From NCBI GenBank assembly GCA_036394195.1, contig DASWFO010000004.1:1-32422 (forward strand): DNA of 32,422 bases. The letters are read 5' to 3'. Under the pieces are notes generated by a model, which was not told the DNA's origin, ran no database searches, and worked only from the letters and a program-made list of their open reading frames with translations. The translations under genes were made by a program, and so were the position numbers. Position 1 is the first letter of the stretch, and each line of letters starts with the position of its first letter. This document shows positions 8,352-17,126 of this stretch, piece after piece. The DNA comes from DATJPD01 sp036394195 (GTDB lineage Bacteria > Pseudomonadota > Alphaproteobacteria > CACIAM-22H2).

Positions 8352-9230
8352 CTACACCCGGCTGACCACCGGCCGGCCGAACAGGCCGCTTGGCCGGACC
8401 ATCAGCACGCCGACGATCAGCACCAGCGCGATGGTCAATTTGAGCTCGCGGCCGATGAACGGAATGAACGTCCCCGCGAGGTTCTCGATGACGCCGACGG
8501 CGAAGCCGCCGGCTACGGCCCCGCCCGGGCTCGTCAGCCCGCCGACCACAGCACCGGCGAAGCCGTACAGCAGGATGCCCAACATCATGTTGGGCTCGAG
8601 GAAGACGACCGGCGCGATCATCATGCCGGCGACGGCCCCGATCGCCGCCGCCATGCCCCAGCCCAGCGCCATCATCCAGCCGACCCGGATCCCGACCAGC
8701 CGGGCCGAGACCGGATGTGCCGCCGCCGCGCGCATCGCCAGCCCGACGCGCGTGTAGCGAAAGAAGGCGTACAGCAGCGCCAGCAGCAGCACCGTGAGCC
8801 CGATCATGCCCGCATCGTGGGTGCTGATCAGGCCGCTGCCCAGCAGCGGCCGGGAGCCGAAGGGGCTGGGGAACGTCTTCAGGTTGAAGTCCCAGATGAA
8901 CCCGGCGAGGCTGTTCAGGATGGCGAACAGCGCGATGAACGCCACCAGGTGCGACAGCGGCGGCGCGCGATGGAGCGGCTTGAACAGGACGCGCTCGATC
9001 GCGATGCCGCCGAGGAACGCGGCCACGGCGGCGCCGAGAAACGCGAGCCAGAAGGGTACGCCCCACTGCAGCAGCTGCCAGGCGATGAAGGTCGAGAACG
9101 TCGCCATTTCGCCCTGCGCGAAATTGAAATTGCCGATCGCCTGATAGATCATGACCACCGCAAGCGCCATGCACGCATAGATTCCGCCGGTGGCAAGCCC
9201 GGCGAGGATCTGGTGGAGAAGCAGTTCCAT
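8352..9230 (-). CDS. livH: ABC transporter permease, LivH type
   Basis: Inner-membrane permease of 292 residues. The start MELLLHQILAGLATGGIYAC is followed by the family-typical YQAIGNFNFAQGEMATFSTF. The conserved cytoplasmic loop region GAVVGGLTSPGGAVAGGFAVGVIE lies in the C-terminal third. I chose the ATG at 9230; the frame is open to 9338, but that would overlap livF by about 100 bases and the added residues are Arg-rich and non-conserved. The gap to the livF stop is 10 bases. Forms a heterodimeric channel with LivM, energised by LivF and LivG. Confidence 0.9.
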   Translation of the reverse strand: MELLLHQILAGLATGGIYACMALAVVMIYQAIGNFNFAQGEMATFSTFIAWQLLQWGVPFWLAFLGAAVAAFLGGIAIERVLFKPLHRAPPLSHLVAFIALFAILNSLAGFIWDFNLKTFPSPFGSRPLLGSGLISTHDAGMIGLTVLLLALLYAFFRYTRVGLAMRAAAAHPVSARLVGIRVGWMMALGWGMAAAIGAVAGMMIAPVVFLEPNMMLGILLYGFAGAVVGGLTSPGGAVAGGFAVGVIENLAGTFIPFIGRELKLTIALVLIVGVLMVRPSGLFGRPVVSRV

Positions 9231-9240
9231 GGCGCGCCCG

Positions 9241-9948
9241 TCAGTAGCCGAGGTACGAGCGGCGCACCGTCTCGTCGTCGCGGATCTTGCGCGACGGTGC
9301 GGCGACCACGATGCGACCGGTCTCCAGCAGGTAGGCATGCTGCGCCAGGTCGAGGGCGAGTGTCACATTCTGTTCGACCAGCAGGATCGCCACGCCGGTC
9401 TCCTGGTTGATGCGCCGCAGCGTCTCGAACAACTCCTCGACCAGCATCGGTGCCAGACCGAAGGAGGGCTCATCGAGCAACAGCAGCTTCGGGCGCAGCA
9501 TGAGGGCCCGTCCGACCGCCAGCATCTGCTGCTCCCCGCCGGAGAGAGTGCCGGCCTGCTGCAGGCGGCGCTCGTACAGCTGCGGAAACATGTCATAGAC
9601 GCGGTCGATATCGCTCGCGATGTCCGGTCCGTCGCGGCGCGTGATGGCCCCCAGCCGGAGATTTTCGTCGACCATCAGATCAGTGAACGTGCCGCGGCCC
9701 TCCGGCACATGCGCGATGCCGAGCCGGACGATGTCCTCGGTGGCAAGGCCGCGCAACGAGCGGCCCTCGAACTCGACCTCGCCCGCAATCCTGATCATCC
9801 CGCACAGTGCCCGGAGCGTCGTGGTCTTGCCGGCGCCGTTGGCGCCCAGCAGAACGGTGATGGCACCGGCATCCAGGCCGAAGTCGATGCCGTGGAGCGC
9901 CTGGGTCTCGCCGTAGAATGCGCGCAAGTCGCGGACCGCCAGAAGCAT
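9241..9948 (-). CDS. livF: ABC transporter ATP-binding protein, LivF type
   Basis: Cytoplasmic ATPase of 235 residues, standard length for LivF. Walker A GANGAGKTT is at about 35-43, the signature LSGGEQQ at 135-141, and Walker B LLLLDEP at 155-161 followed by SFGLAP, typical of LivF. The opening (LLAVRDLRAFYGETQALHGI) and the closing YLGY are also typical. Its start codon shares one base with the livG stop. It couples ATP hydrolysis to import through LivH/LivM. Confidence 0.92.
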   Translation of the reverse strand: MLLAVRDLRAFYGETQALHGIDFGLDAGAITVLLGANGAGKTTTLRALCGMIRIAGEVEFEGRSLRGLATEDIVRLGIAHVPEGRGTFTDLMVDENLRLGAITRRDGPDIASDIDRVYDMFPQLYERRLQQAGTLSGGEQQMLAVGRALMLRPKLLLLDEPSFGLAPMLVEELFETLRRINQETGVAILLVEQNVTLALDLAQHAYLLETGRIVVAAPSRKIRDDETVRRSYLGY

Positions 9949-10784
9949 CAGGTCCTCCGGCGCGTCGTGCCGAGATAGGCGCGGATCACGGCCGGATCCC
10001 TCTGCACCTCCTCCGGCGTGCCTTCGGCGATCTTCCGCCCGAAATCGAGCGCCACCACGACGTCCGACACCGACATCACCAGGCTCATATGGTGCTCGAC
10101 CAGGAGCACGGTGACGCCGCGCTCGTCGCGGATGCGTCGGATCAAACCGCCGAGGGCCGCCACCTCGGCGTGATTGAGGCCGCCCGCCGGCTCATCCAGG
10201 AGCAGCAGCTTGGGCCGGGTGGCCAACGCACGCGCCAGCTCCACGCGCTTCTGCGTGCCGAACGGCAGGTCCGCGACCGGGCGATCGGCCACCGTGTCGA
10301 GACCGAGCGACGCCAGGAGTTCGCGGACGGCGTCATCGAGCAGAGCTTCCTCGCGGCGGACCCAGCGCAGGCGCAAGGCGTCGCTCAGGATGTCGCTGCG
10401 GCTCCGCGTGTGGCCGCCGATGCGGACATTGTCGCGGACCGACAGGTTGCGGAACAGCGCCAGGTTCTGAAACGTGCGCCCGATGCCGAGCCCGGCGATG
10501 CGGTGCGCCGGCACATTCAGGATCGTGCGGTCCTCGAACAGGATGTCGCCCTGATAGGGCGAGTAGACGCGGCTGAGACAATTGAACAGCGTCGTCTTGC
10601 CGGCGCCGTTCGGCCCGACGAGTCCCAGAATGCGCCCGGGCTGAAGATCGAAGGACACGCCGCCGAGCGCCACGATGCCGCCGAAGCGCACGGCCACGTC
10701 GCGCACGGCGAGCAACGGCGCGACCGCGCTCCGCTCCAGCGGGCATCGTTCGGACGACGAGCGTATGGCGGCGACCGCCGTCAT
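9948..10784 (-). CDS. livG: ABC transporter ATP-binding protein, LivG type
   Basis: Cytoplasmic ATPase of 278 residues. Walker A GPNGAGKTT is at about 57-65. The signature is the LivG variant LPFGTQKRVELARAL, and Walker B LLLLDEPAGGLN matches LivG. The insert GIGRTFQNLALFRNLSVRDN is also family-typical. The first 20 residues precede the usual start of homology, and the ribosome site before 10784 is weak, so a later non-ATG start cannot be excluded. It is the first gene of the five-gene transporter operon and is divergent from the beta-oxidation operon across 142 bp. Confidence 0.9.
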   Translation of the reverse strand: MTAVAAIRSSSERCPLERSAVAPLLAVRDVAVRFGGIVALGGVSFDLQPGRILGLVGPNGAGKTTLFNCLSRVYSPYQGDILFEDRTILNVPAHRIAGLGIGRTFQNLALFRNLSVRDNVRIGGHTRSRSDILSDALRLRWVRREEALLDDAVRELLASLGLDTVADRPVADLPFGTQKRVELARALATRPKLLLLDEPAGGLNHAEVAALGGLIRRIRDERGVTVLLVEHHMSLVMSVSDVVVALDFGRKIAEGTPEEVQRDPAVIRAYLGTTRRRT

Positions 10785-10845
10785 CGCCGAGCGGGGCTCT
10801 TCACGCGCGCGTCCTCCCTTGTCTCAAAGCCGCGGGTGAATCTAT

Positions 10846-10875
10846 TTGAAGCGGACCCTGCCGAATGCGTATGCT
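10846..10875 (+). promoter_or_regulatory. Candidate promoter of the beta-oxidation operon
   Basis: TTGAAG (10846-10851) and TATGCT (10870-10875) are separated by 18 bases, each 4/6 to the sigma-70 consensus. A start about 7 bases downstream would leave a leader of roughly 45 bases before the ATG at 10927. Inference only. Confidence 0.4.
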
Positions 10876-10899
10876 GCCTGTCAAGAATGCAAAATACAA

Positions 10900-10914
10900 T
10901 TTCGCTGTGCGAAA
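10900..10914. promoter_or_regulatory. Perfect 6-3-6 inverted repeat, candidate operator
   Basis: TTTCGC and GCGAAA flank TGT. The dyad is 12 bases upstream of the pimF-like ATG and downstream of the predicted start site, a position suited to repression. No regulator gene lies next to it, so the binding protein is unknown; TetR- or GntR-type regulators are common for acyl-CoA operons. Confidence 0.4.
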
Positions 10915-10926
10915 CGCCTGGCCTGT

Positions 10927-13032
10927 ATGAAACGCATCAATCCCAGCGTCGAGCTGCGCGATGAGGACGGCATCGCCGTCATTCTCGTCGACAACCCGCC
11001 GGTCAACGCGCTGAAGCACGAAGTCCGCGCCGGCCTCGGCGAGGGCCTGCGCCTGGCCCGCGACAGCGGCGCCAAGGCGGCCGTCGTCGCCTGCGCCGGG
11101 CGGACATTTCTCGCCGGAGCCGACATCACCGAATTCGGCAAACCGTCGCAGCCGCCCTCGCTCCTCGATGTGCTCGACGACATCGAGGCGATGCCGATCC
11201 CGACCGTGGCCGCCCTCCATGGCACGCCGCTCGGGGGCGGCTTCGAGCTGGCGCTGACCTGCCATTTTCGGGTCGCCGCCCCGGGCACGCGGGTCGGCCT
11301 TCCGGAGATCAAGCTCGGGCTCATTCCCGGTGCGGGCGGGACGCAGCGCCTGCCGCGGCTGGTCGGCCCGGACAAGGCGCTGCGGATGATCCTCAGCGGC
11401 GAGCCGATTCCGGCGGCGGAAGCCCTGGCCGACGGCATTCTCGACGAGATCGTCGATGGCGACTTGCTCCCGGGCGCGATCGCCTTTGCCCGCCGCGTCG
11501 TTGCCGAGCAGCGGCCGCTGCGGCTGGTCCGCGACCGGGGCGACAAGCTCGCGGCGGTCGATCCGAAAGACTTTCTCAACCGAGCCGAGGCGCTGATCAA
11601 ACGTTCGCGCGGCCAGCTCGCCCCGGCCGCCGCCGTGCAGGCGGTCCACGACTCGCTCACCCAGCCGTTCGACGAGGGCATGCGGCGCGAGCTGGCGACG
11701 TTCCGGCAATTGCTCGGCGGCGATCAATCGAAGGCGCAGCGCCATATCTTTTTTTCCGAACGCGAGGCGGCCAAGGTTCCGGACCTGCCAGCCTCGGTCA
11801 CGCCGCGCGAGGTGCGACGCGCCGTCGTGATCGGCGCCGGCACGATGGGCGGCGGCATCGCGATGTGCTTCGCCAATAGCGGCATTCCGGTGACCGTGGT
11901 CGAGACCGCCGCCGACGCGCTGCAGAGCGGCCTCGACCGCGTGGCGGCCAATTACAAGACGACCGTGGCGCGCGGGACTTTGGCGGCGGCGGACATGGAC
12001 CGGCGCATGAGCCTGATCTCGGGCACGCTCGATCTCGGCGCCGCGGCGGACGCCGATGTGGTGATCGAAGCCGCGTTCGAGGACATGGCGATCAAGAAGA
12101 CGATCTTCGGCGAGCTCGACCGCCTGGCCGGGCCGGACGCGGTGCTCGCCACCAACACGTCGACCTTGGACGTGAACGAAATCGCCGGTGTGACGCGGCG
12201 CCCCGAAAGCATCGTCGGCATGCATTTCTTCAGCCCCGCCAATGTCATGCGGCTGCTCGAGGTGGTGCGCGCCACGGCGACGACGGGCCCGGTGCTTGCG
12301 ACCGCCATTGCGCTGGGGCGCAAGCTCAAGAAGGTGCCGGTGGTGGTCGGCGTGTGCGACGGGTTCGTCGGCAACCGCATGCTGGCACGGCGGTCCCAGG
12401 AGGCGGAGCGGCTGCTGCTCGAGGGCGCCTCGCCGCGTGAGATCGACGATGCGGTCATGAGCTTCGGCTTCCCGATGGGGCCGTGCGCGATGAGCGATCT
12501 CGTCGGCCTTGACGTCGGCTGGCGCGTGCGCCAAGCGCGCGGCGCGCGGGCGTTTGCCGCCGACGCGCTCTACGAGGCGGGGCGATTGGGCCAGAAAAAC
12601 GGCCGCGGATATTACCGCTACGAAGCGGGGGCCAGGGCGCCGCTGCCGGACCCCGAGGCCGAGCGGCTGATCGCCGAGGCAGCTGCTGCGGCCGGTATTC
12701 AGCGCCGCAACAGCCCGATCCCGGCCGCCGAGATCACCGAGCGCATGATCTTCCCGGTGATCAACGAAGGGGCGCGGATCCTCGACGAAGGCATCGCACG
12801 GCGGCCGGGCGATATCGATGTGATCTGGGTCTACGGCTATGGCTGGCCGGCGTGGCGCGGCGGGCCGATGTTCCACGCCGACCTCGTGGGCCTCGAGGCC
12901 GTGTGCGACCGGCTCGAGCATTATGCGCGGCAAAGCGACAACCCGAGCTTAGGTCCCGCACCGCTGCTGAGCCGGCTGCGGCGCGAAGGCGGCAGCTTCG
13001 CCGGCCTCGTCGCGCGGGGCAGTGCGGCGTGA
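10927..13032 (+). CDS. pimF: Bifunctional enoyl-CoA hydratase / 3-hydroxyacyl-CoA dehydrogenase (PimF/FadJ-like)
   Basis: Catalyses two successive beta-oxidation steps: hydration of trans-2-enoyl-CoA, then NAD-dependent oxidation of 3-hydroxyacyl-CoA. 701 residues. The N-terminal crotonase domain (1-190) has the oxyanion stretch AGADITEF and both catalytic glutamates, Glu107 in GGGFELAL and Glu127 in LPEIKLGLIPGAGG. The dehydrogenase domain begins near residue 298 with VVIGAGTMGGGIAM (NAD-binding). It has HFFSPANVM with the catalytic His near 433, then GFVGNRM, and two C-terminal helical domains with GYGWPAWRGGPM. I chose the ATG at 10927; a TTG-initiated extension to 10846 is Cys-rich, non-conserved and would cover the promoter. 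First gene of a six-gene operon whose order matches pimFABCD of R. palustris. The symbol rests on that order and architecture. Confidence 0.85.
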   Translation: MKRINPSVELRDEDGIAVILVDNPPVNALKHEVRAGLGEGLRLARDSGAKAAVVACAGRTFLAGADITEFGKPSQPPSLLDVLDDIEAMPIPTVAALHGTPLGGGFELALTCHFRVAAPGTRVGLPEIKLGLIPGAGGTQRLPRLVGPDKALRMILSGEPIPAAEALADGILDEIVDGDLLPGAIAFARRVVAEQRPLRLVRDRGDKLAAVDPKDFLNRAEALIKRSRGQLAPAAAVQAVHDSLTQPFDEGMRRELATFRQLLGGDQSKAQRHIFFSEREAAKVPDLPASVTPREVRRAVVIGAGTMGGGIAMCFANSGIPVTVVETAADALQSGLDRVAANYKTTVARGTLAAADMDRRMSLISGTLDLGAAADADVVIEAAFEDMAIKKTIFGELDRLAGPDAVLATNTSTLDVNEIAGVTRRPESIVGMHFFSPANVMRLLEVVRATATTGPVLATAIALGRKLKKVPVVVGVCDGFVGNRMLARRSQEAERLLLEGASPREIDDAVMSFGFPMGPCAMSDLVGLDVGWRVRQARGARAFAADALYEAGRLGQKNGRGYYRYEAGARAPLPDPEAERLIAEAAAAAGIQRRNSPIPAAEITERMIFPVINEGARILDEGIARRPGDIDVIWVYGYGWPAWRGGPMFHADLVGLEAVCDRLEHYARQSDNPSLGPAPLLSRLRREGGSFAGLVARGSAA

Positions 13033-14711
13033 GCGAGGGTCGGCCTCACGCCTGGGAGAAATCCTATCCGCCCGGCGTGCGCTGGGACGCTCCGCTCCCG
13101 CTGACGACCGTGCCGGCGCTGTTCGACGCCGCGGTCGCGGCGCATGGCACCCGTCCGGCCCTCGAGTATCACGACCGGTCGCTGTCCTACGAAGCGCTCG
13201 GTGCGCTGGTGAACCGCGCGGCCGCGGGTTTCGCAGCCCTCGGCGTCGCCGGCGCCAACGTGGCGCTGTATCTGCCGAACACGCCGCTGTACCCGGTGGC
13301 GTTCTTCGGTGCTCTCAAGGCCGGTGCCCGCATCGTCAACCTGAGCCCGCTCGACGCGGAGCGGGAGGTCGCCCACAAGCTCAAGGACAGCGGGGCGCGC
13401 GTTCTCGTGACCATCACGCTCGGCGCTCTGCCGACCACCGCGGCAAAGCTCCTGGCCCAAGGCCTGCTCGATCGGCTGATCGTCGGCGATGACGCGGCGT
13501 GGGGCGGTGCTGCGGCGGCGCCGCTGCCGGCCGAGGGCGACGAGCGCATCCTGTCGTTCGACAGCCTGACGGCGCGGGGCGCGCGCGCCGTCCCAGCGGT
13601 GCCGCGGCTCTCGGTCAACGACGTGGCGCTGCTGCAATACACCGGCGGGACCACCGGCGTGCCGCGGGCAGCCATGCTGACCCATGGCAACCTGACGGCC
13701 GCGGTCGCGAGCTACGCGGCGTGGACCACGGGCCAGAACCTGCTGCGGCCGGCGGCCGAGAAGGTCATCGGCGTCCTGCCGCTGTTCCACATCTATGCGC
13801 TGACCACGATCCTGCTGCGCCATCTCAGCTTCGGGAGCGAGATCCTGTTGCGCCCGCGCTTCGATGTCGAAACGACGTTGCGCGACATCGAGGTCAGGCG
13901 GGCGACGGTGTTCCCCGGCGTGCCGACCATGTGGGTGGCCATCGCCGCGCATCCCGGCGTCGAGCGGCGGGACTTCTCGTCGCTTCGTCATTGCAGCTCG
14001 GGCGGCGCGCCGTTGCCGGCCCAGATCGCGTTGCGCTTCGAGCGCCTGACCGGACGGCGGCTTGGCGGCGGCTGGGGCATGACCGAGACCTCCCCGGCCG
14101 GAACCAACCTCCCGGCGTCGGGACCGGATAAGCCGGACTCGGTCGGCGTTCCCCTGCCCGGAGTCCACATCGACGTCGTGGCGCTCGACGACGGGCACCG
14201 CGTCCTGCCGCGGGGCGAGATCGGCGAGCTCCGGGTCAAGGGACCCAACGTGATGCAGGGCTATTGGAAGCGCCCCGAGGAGACCAAAGCCGCGTTTGTC
14301 GATGGCCATTTCCTCACCGGCGACATCGGCAGGATGGACGAGGACGGTTACGTCTACCTGGTCGACCGCAAGAAGGAGATGATCATCTCCGGCGGGTTCA
14401 ACGTGTATCCGCGGATCGTCGAGGATGCGATCTACGAGCATCCGGACGTCGAGGAGGCGGTGGTCGTGGGCGTGCCGGATGAGTATCGTGGCGAGGCGGC
14501 GAAGGCGTTCGTGAAGCTCCGCGCCGGTGCAGCGCCGCTGACCATAGAGGCGCTGCGGGAGTTTCTCGGCGACAAGCTGGGGCGCCACGAGCTGCCGGCC
14601 GCCCTTGAGCTGCGATCGTCGCTGCCGCGTTCGGCCGTCGGCAAGCTGTCGAGACGAGCGCTGCTCTCGGGGGAGGCGATGCCAGAGGAGCGGAGGATCA
14701 AACATGGTTGA
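13029..14711 (+). CDS. pimA: Acyl-CoA ligase (AMP-forming), PimA-like
   Basis: Activates a fatty or dicarboxylic acid to its CoA thioester using ATP. 560 residues from the GTG at 13029, which overlaps the previous stop (GTGA). Visible motifs are the P-loop YTGGTTGVPRAAML (unusual PRA where PKG is common), GWGMTETSPAG, the hinge region LTGDIGRMDEDGYVYLVDRKK, GGFNVYPRIVED, and the C-terminal catalytic lysine Lys539 in PRSAVGK. That last stretch fits the PX4GK pattern reported for lysine acetylation control of R. palustris acyl-CoA ligases, including PimA. The stop overlaps the thiolase start by 8 bases. The symbol rests on gene order; chain-length preference (pimelate or adipate versus fatty acid) is inferred. 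Confidence 0.83.
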   Translation: MSEGRPHAWEKSYPPGVRWDAPLPLTTVPALFDAAVAAHGTRPALEYHDRSLSYEALGALVNRAAAGFAALGVAGANVALYLPNTPLYPVAFFGALKAGARIVNLSPLDAEREVAHKLKDSGARVLVTITLGALPTTAAKLLAQGLLDRLIVGDDAAWGGAAAAPLPAEGDERILSFDSLTARGARAVPAVPRLSVNDVALLQYTGGTTGVPRAAMLTHGNLTAAVASYAAWTTGQNLLRPAAEKVIGVLPLFHIYALTTILLRHLSFGSEILLRPRFDVETTLRDIEVRRATVFPGVPTMWVAIAAHPGVERRDFSSLRHCSSGGAPLPAQIALRFERLTGRRLGGGWGMTETSPAGTNLPASGPDKPDSVGVPLPGVHIDVVALDDGHRVLPRGEIGELRVKGPNVMQGYWKRPEETKAAFVDGHFLTGDIGRMDEDGYVYLVDRKKEMIISGGFNVYPRIVEDAIYEHPDVEEAVVVGVPDEYRGEAAKAFVKLRAGAAPLTIEALREFLGDKLGRHELPAALELRSSLPRSAVGKLSRRALLSGEAMPEERRIKHG

Positions 14712-15888
14712 AGCCGTCATCGTTTCCACCGCCCGCACGCCGATCGGCAAGGCGGCGCGCGGCGCGTTCAATCTGACGCACGGAGCCGAGATGGGCGGCC
14801 ATGTGATCCGCCACGCGGTCGAGCGGGCCGGCATCGAGCCGGGCGACGTCGAAGACGTCATCCTCGGCTGCGCCCAGCCCGAAGGCGCCACCGGCGGCAA
14901 TATCGCCCGCCAGGCGGCGCTGCGCGCCGGCCTGCCGGTCACCACCGCCGGCATGACCATCAACCGCTTCTGCAGCTCGGGCCTGCAGGCGATCGCGCTG
15001 GCGGCGCAGCGCATCGTCATGGACGGGGCGCCGGTCGCGGTTGCGGGCGGGCTGGAATCGATCAGCCTCGTGCAACCGAACCTGAACCGTGCTTTCTACC
15101 AGGACAAATGGATGGTCGAGCACAAGCCCGACGTCTACATGACCATGATCGAGACCGCGGACACCGTCGCGCGCCGCTACGGCGTGAGCCGCGAGCAGCA
15201 GGACGAATACGCGCTGGAGAGCCAGCGCCGCACGGCGTCGGCGCAGCAGGCGGGCCGGTTCGCCCAGGAGATCGTGCCGCTGACCACGGTCAAAGCGGTC
15301 ACCGACAAGGAGACCAACGAGGTCCGACACGAGACCGTGACCTTGCGCCAGGACGAGGGCAACCGGCCCGACACGACGCGGGATGGTCTCGCCAAGCTGA
15401 AGCCGGTGCGCGGCGACGATCAGTTCATCACCGCCGGCAACGCCAGCCAGCTCTCCGACGGCGCCTCGGCCTGCGTCCTGATGTCCGACAAGGAAGCGGC
15501 GCGACGCGGGAAGCGGCCGCTCGGCGTGTTCCGCGGCCTGGCGGTCGCCGGGTGCGAGCCGGACGAGATGGGAATCGGGCCGGTCTTCGCGGTGCCGCGC
15601 CTCCTGCAGCGCCAGGGCCTGAAGATGGACGATATCGGGCTCTGGGAGCTGAACGAAGCCTTCGCGGTCCAGGTGATCTATTGCCGCGACCGGCTCGGAA
15701 TTCCGATGGAGCGGCTCAATGTCGACGGCGGCGCCATCGCCATCGGCCATCCCTACGGGATGAGCGGGGCCCGGATGACCGGACACGCGCTGATCGAAGG
15801 CAAGCGGCGCGGCGTGCGCTATGCCGTGGTGACGATGTGCATCGGCGGCGGCCAGGGGGCCGCCGGCCTGTTCGAGATCAACCCGTAA
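14704..15888 (+). CDS. pimB: Thiolase (acetyl-CoA acyltransferase), PimB-like
   Basis: Cleaves 3-oxoacyl-CoA with CoA to release acetyl-CoA and a shortened acyl-CoA. 394 residues, normal thiolase length. The acylated cysteine is Cys90 in NRFCSSGLQAI. The C-terminal GGAIAIGHPYGMSGARMTG carries the catalytic His, and CIGGGQGAAGLFE the second catalytic Cys. ELNEAFAVQ is also present. The ATG at 14704 has GGAGG about 7 bases upstream and overlaps the ligase stop by 8 bases. Third gene of the operon; the product completes the beta-oxidation cycle with the neighbouring enzymes. Confidence 0.88.
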   Translation: MVEAVIVSTARTPIGKAARGAFNLTHGAEMGGHVIRHAVERAGIEPGDVEDVILGCAQPEGATGGNIARQAALRAGLPVTTAGMTINRFCSSGLQAIALAAQRIVMDGAPVAVAGGLESISLVQPNLNRAFYQDKWMVEHKPDVYMTMIETADTVARRYGVSREQQDEYALESQRRTASAQQAGRFAQEIVPLTTVKAVTDKETNEVRHETVTLRQDEGNRPDTTRDGLAKLKPVRGDDQFITAGNASQLSDGASACVLMSDKEAARRGKRPLGVFRGLAVAGCEPDEMGIGPVFAVPRLLQRQGLKMDDIGLWELNEAFAVQVIYCRDRLGIPMERLNVDGGAIAIGHPYGMSGARMTGHALIEGKRRGVRYAVVTMCIGGGQGAAGLFEINP

Positions 15889-15903
15889 CGACGGACGCGA
15901 CCC

Positions 15904-17100
15904 ATGGACCTGCGTTTCACCGAGGCCGAGATTGCGTTTCGCGACGAGGTGCGCGCGTTTCTGCGCAGCTCGATGCCCGAAAACACCCGCCGGAAGATGA
16001 TCGATGGCGAGCACCTGACCAAGGACGACATGGTCGCCTGGCAGCGCATCCTGAACAAAAAGGGCTGGGCGGTGCCGAGCTGGCCGCGCGAATGGGGCGG
16101 CACCGATTGGAGTTCGGTCCAGAAATACATCCTGCTCGACGAGATCCAGCAATATCCCGCCCCCACGCCGCTCGCCTTCAACATCGCCATGGTCGGGCCG
16201 GTGATCGCCGCCTTCGGCACCGACGCGCAGAAGCGCCGATTCCTGCCGCGCATCGCCAATCTCGACGACTGGTGGTGCCAGGGATTTTCCGAGCCCGGCG
16301 CCGGCTCCGACCTCGCCTCGCTGAAGACGTCGGCCAAGCTTCAGGGCGAGCATTACATCGTGAACGGCCAGAAGACCTGGACGACGTTCGCGCACTATGC
16401 CGACTGGATCTTCTGCCTGGTGCGCACGGATCCGGCGGCGAAGAAGCAGGAAGGCATTTCGTTCCTGCTCATCGACATGAAGACGCCCGGCATCACCGTG
16501 CGGCCGATCCAGACCATGGACGGCGCCAGCGAAGTGAACGAGGTGTTCTTCGACGATGTAAAGGTCCCGGTCGAGAACCGCGTCGGCCAGGAGAACAAAG
16601 GCTGGGATTACGCGAAATACCTGCTCGGCCACGAGCGCACGGGGATCGCGCGCATCGGCATCTCCAAGGAGCGCATCCGGCGGGTGAAGCAGCTGGCGGC
16701 CGTCGAATTGTCCGGCGGCCGGCCGCTGATCGAGGACGAGCGGTTCCGCGAGCGCATTGCCGCCGTCGAGGTGGAGATCAAGGCGCTGGAGATGACGCAG
16801 CTCCGCGTCATCGCCGCCGAGCGCCGGCGCGAAAAGGGTAAGCCCGATCCCGCCTCGTCCATCCTCAAGATCAAGGGATCGGAGATCCAGCAGGCCACCA
16901 CCGAGCTGTTGATGGAGGTCGTCGGCCCCTACGTCATGCCCTATCAGCCGCCGGTCGAAGGCTGGAACGAGCCGCCGGTTGGGCCCGACGGCGCCGGCAT
17001 GGTGGCGCCCACCTATTTCAACTGGCGCAAGGTGACGATCTACGGCGGCTCGAACGAAATCCAGAAGAACATCATCAGCAAGGCGATCCTGGGGCTCTAA
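15904..17100 (+). CDS. pimC: Acyl-CoA dehydrogenase, PimC-like large subunit
   Basis: FAD-dependent desaturation of an acyl-CoA, first step of the cycle. 398 residues. The FAD/substrate motif QGFSEPGAGSDLASL is at 126-140 and the flavin stretch GQKTWTTFAHYAD follows. Near the C-terminus IYGGSNEIQ (379-387) occupies the place where many acyl-CoA dehydrogenases have YEGT with the catalytic Glu; here it is Gly381. An insert at about 340-365 is Pro/Gly-rich, as in PimC-type subunits. It starts 15 bases after the thiolase stop with a weak ribosome site. Followed by a second dehydrogenase gene, so a heteromeric enzyme like PimC/PimD is likely. Confidence 0.83.
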   Translation: MDLRFTEAEIAFRDEVRAFLRSSMPENTRRKMIDGEHLTKDDMVAWQRILNKKGWAVPSWPREWGGTDWSSVQKYILLDEIQQYPAPTPLAFNIAMVGPVIAAFGTDAQKRRFLPRIANLDDWWCQGFSEPGAGSDLASLKTSAKLQGEHYIVNGQKTWTTFAHYADWIFCLVRTDPAAKKQEGISFLLIDMKTPGITVRPIQTMDGASEVNEVFFDDVKVPVENRVGQENKGWDYAKYLLGHERTGIARIGISKERIRRVKQLAAVELSGGRPLIEDERFRERIAAVEVEIKALEMTQLRVIAAERRREKGKPDPASSILKIKGSEIQQATTELLMEVVGPYVMPYQPPVEGWNEPPVGPDGAGMVAPTYFNWRKVTIYGGSNEIQKNIISKAILGL

Positions 17101-17126
17101 AGATGGAAGCGGAGATTCACTGGGAA

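Larger units (their letters stand above)
10785..10926. promoter_or_regulatory. Divergent intergenic region livG / pimF-like
   Basis: This 142-bp gap holds promoters for both operons. On the minus strand a perfect TTGACA lies at 10884-10879, but no convincing -10 follows at 16-18 bases. The middle (10883-10900) is unusually A/T-rich. The rightward promoter and a dyad are listed separately. Shared control of transporter and catabolic operon from this gap is plausible. Confidence 0.5.

Noticed and set aside
10801..12933. A 710-codon antisense frame over the pimF-like gene.
   Set aside because: The sense strand encodes clear crotonase and dehydrogenase motifs; the antisense product has none.
12921..15020. 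A 699-codon antisense frame over the ligase gene.
   Set aside because: No domain is recognisable, and the composition is typical of the reverse strand of a high-GC gene.
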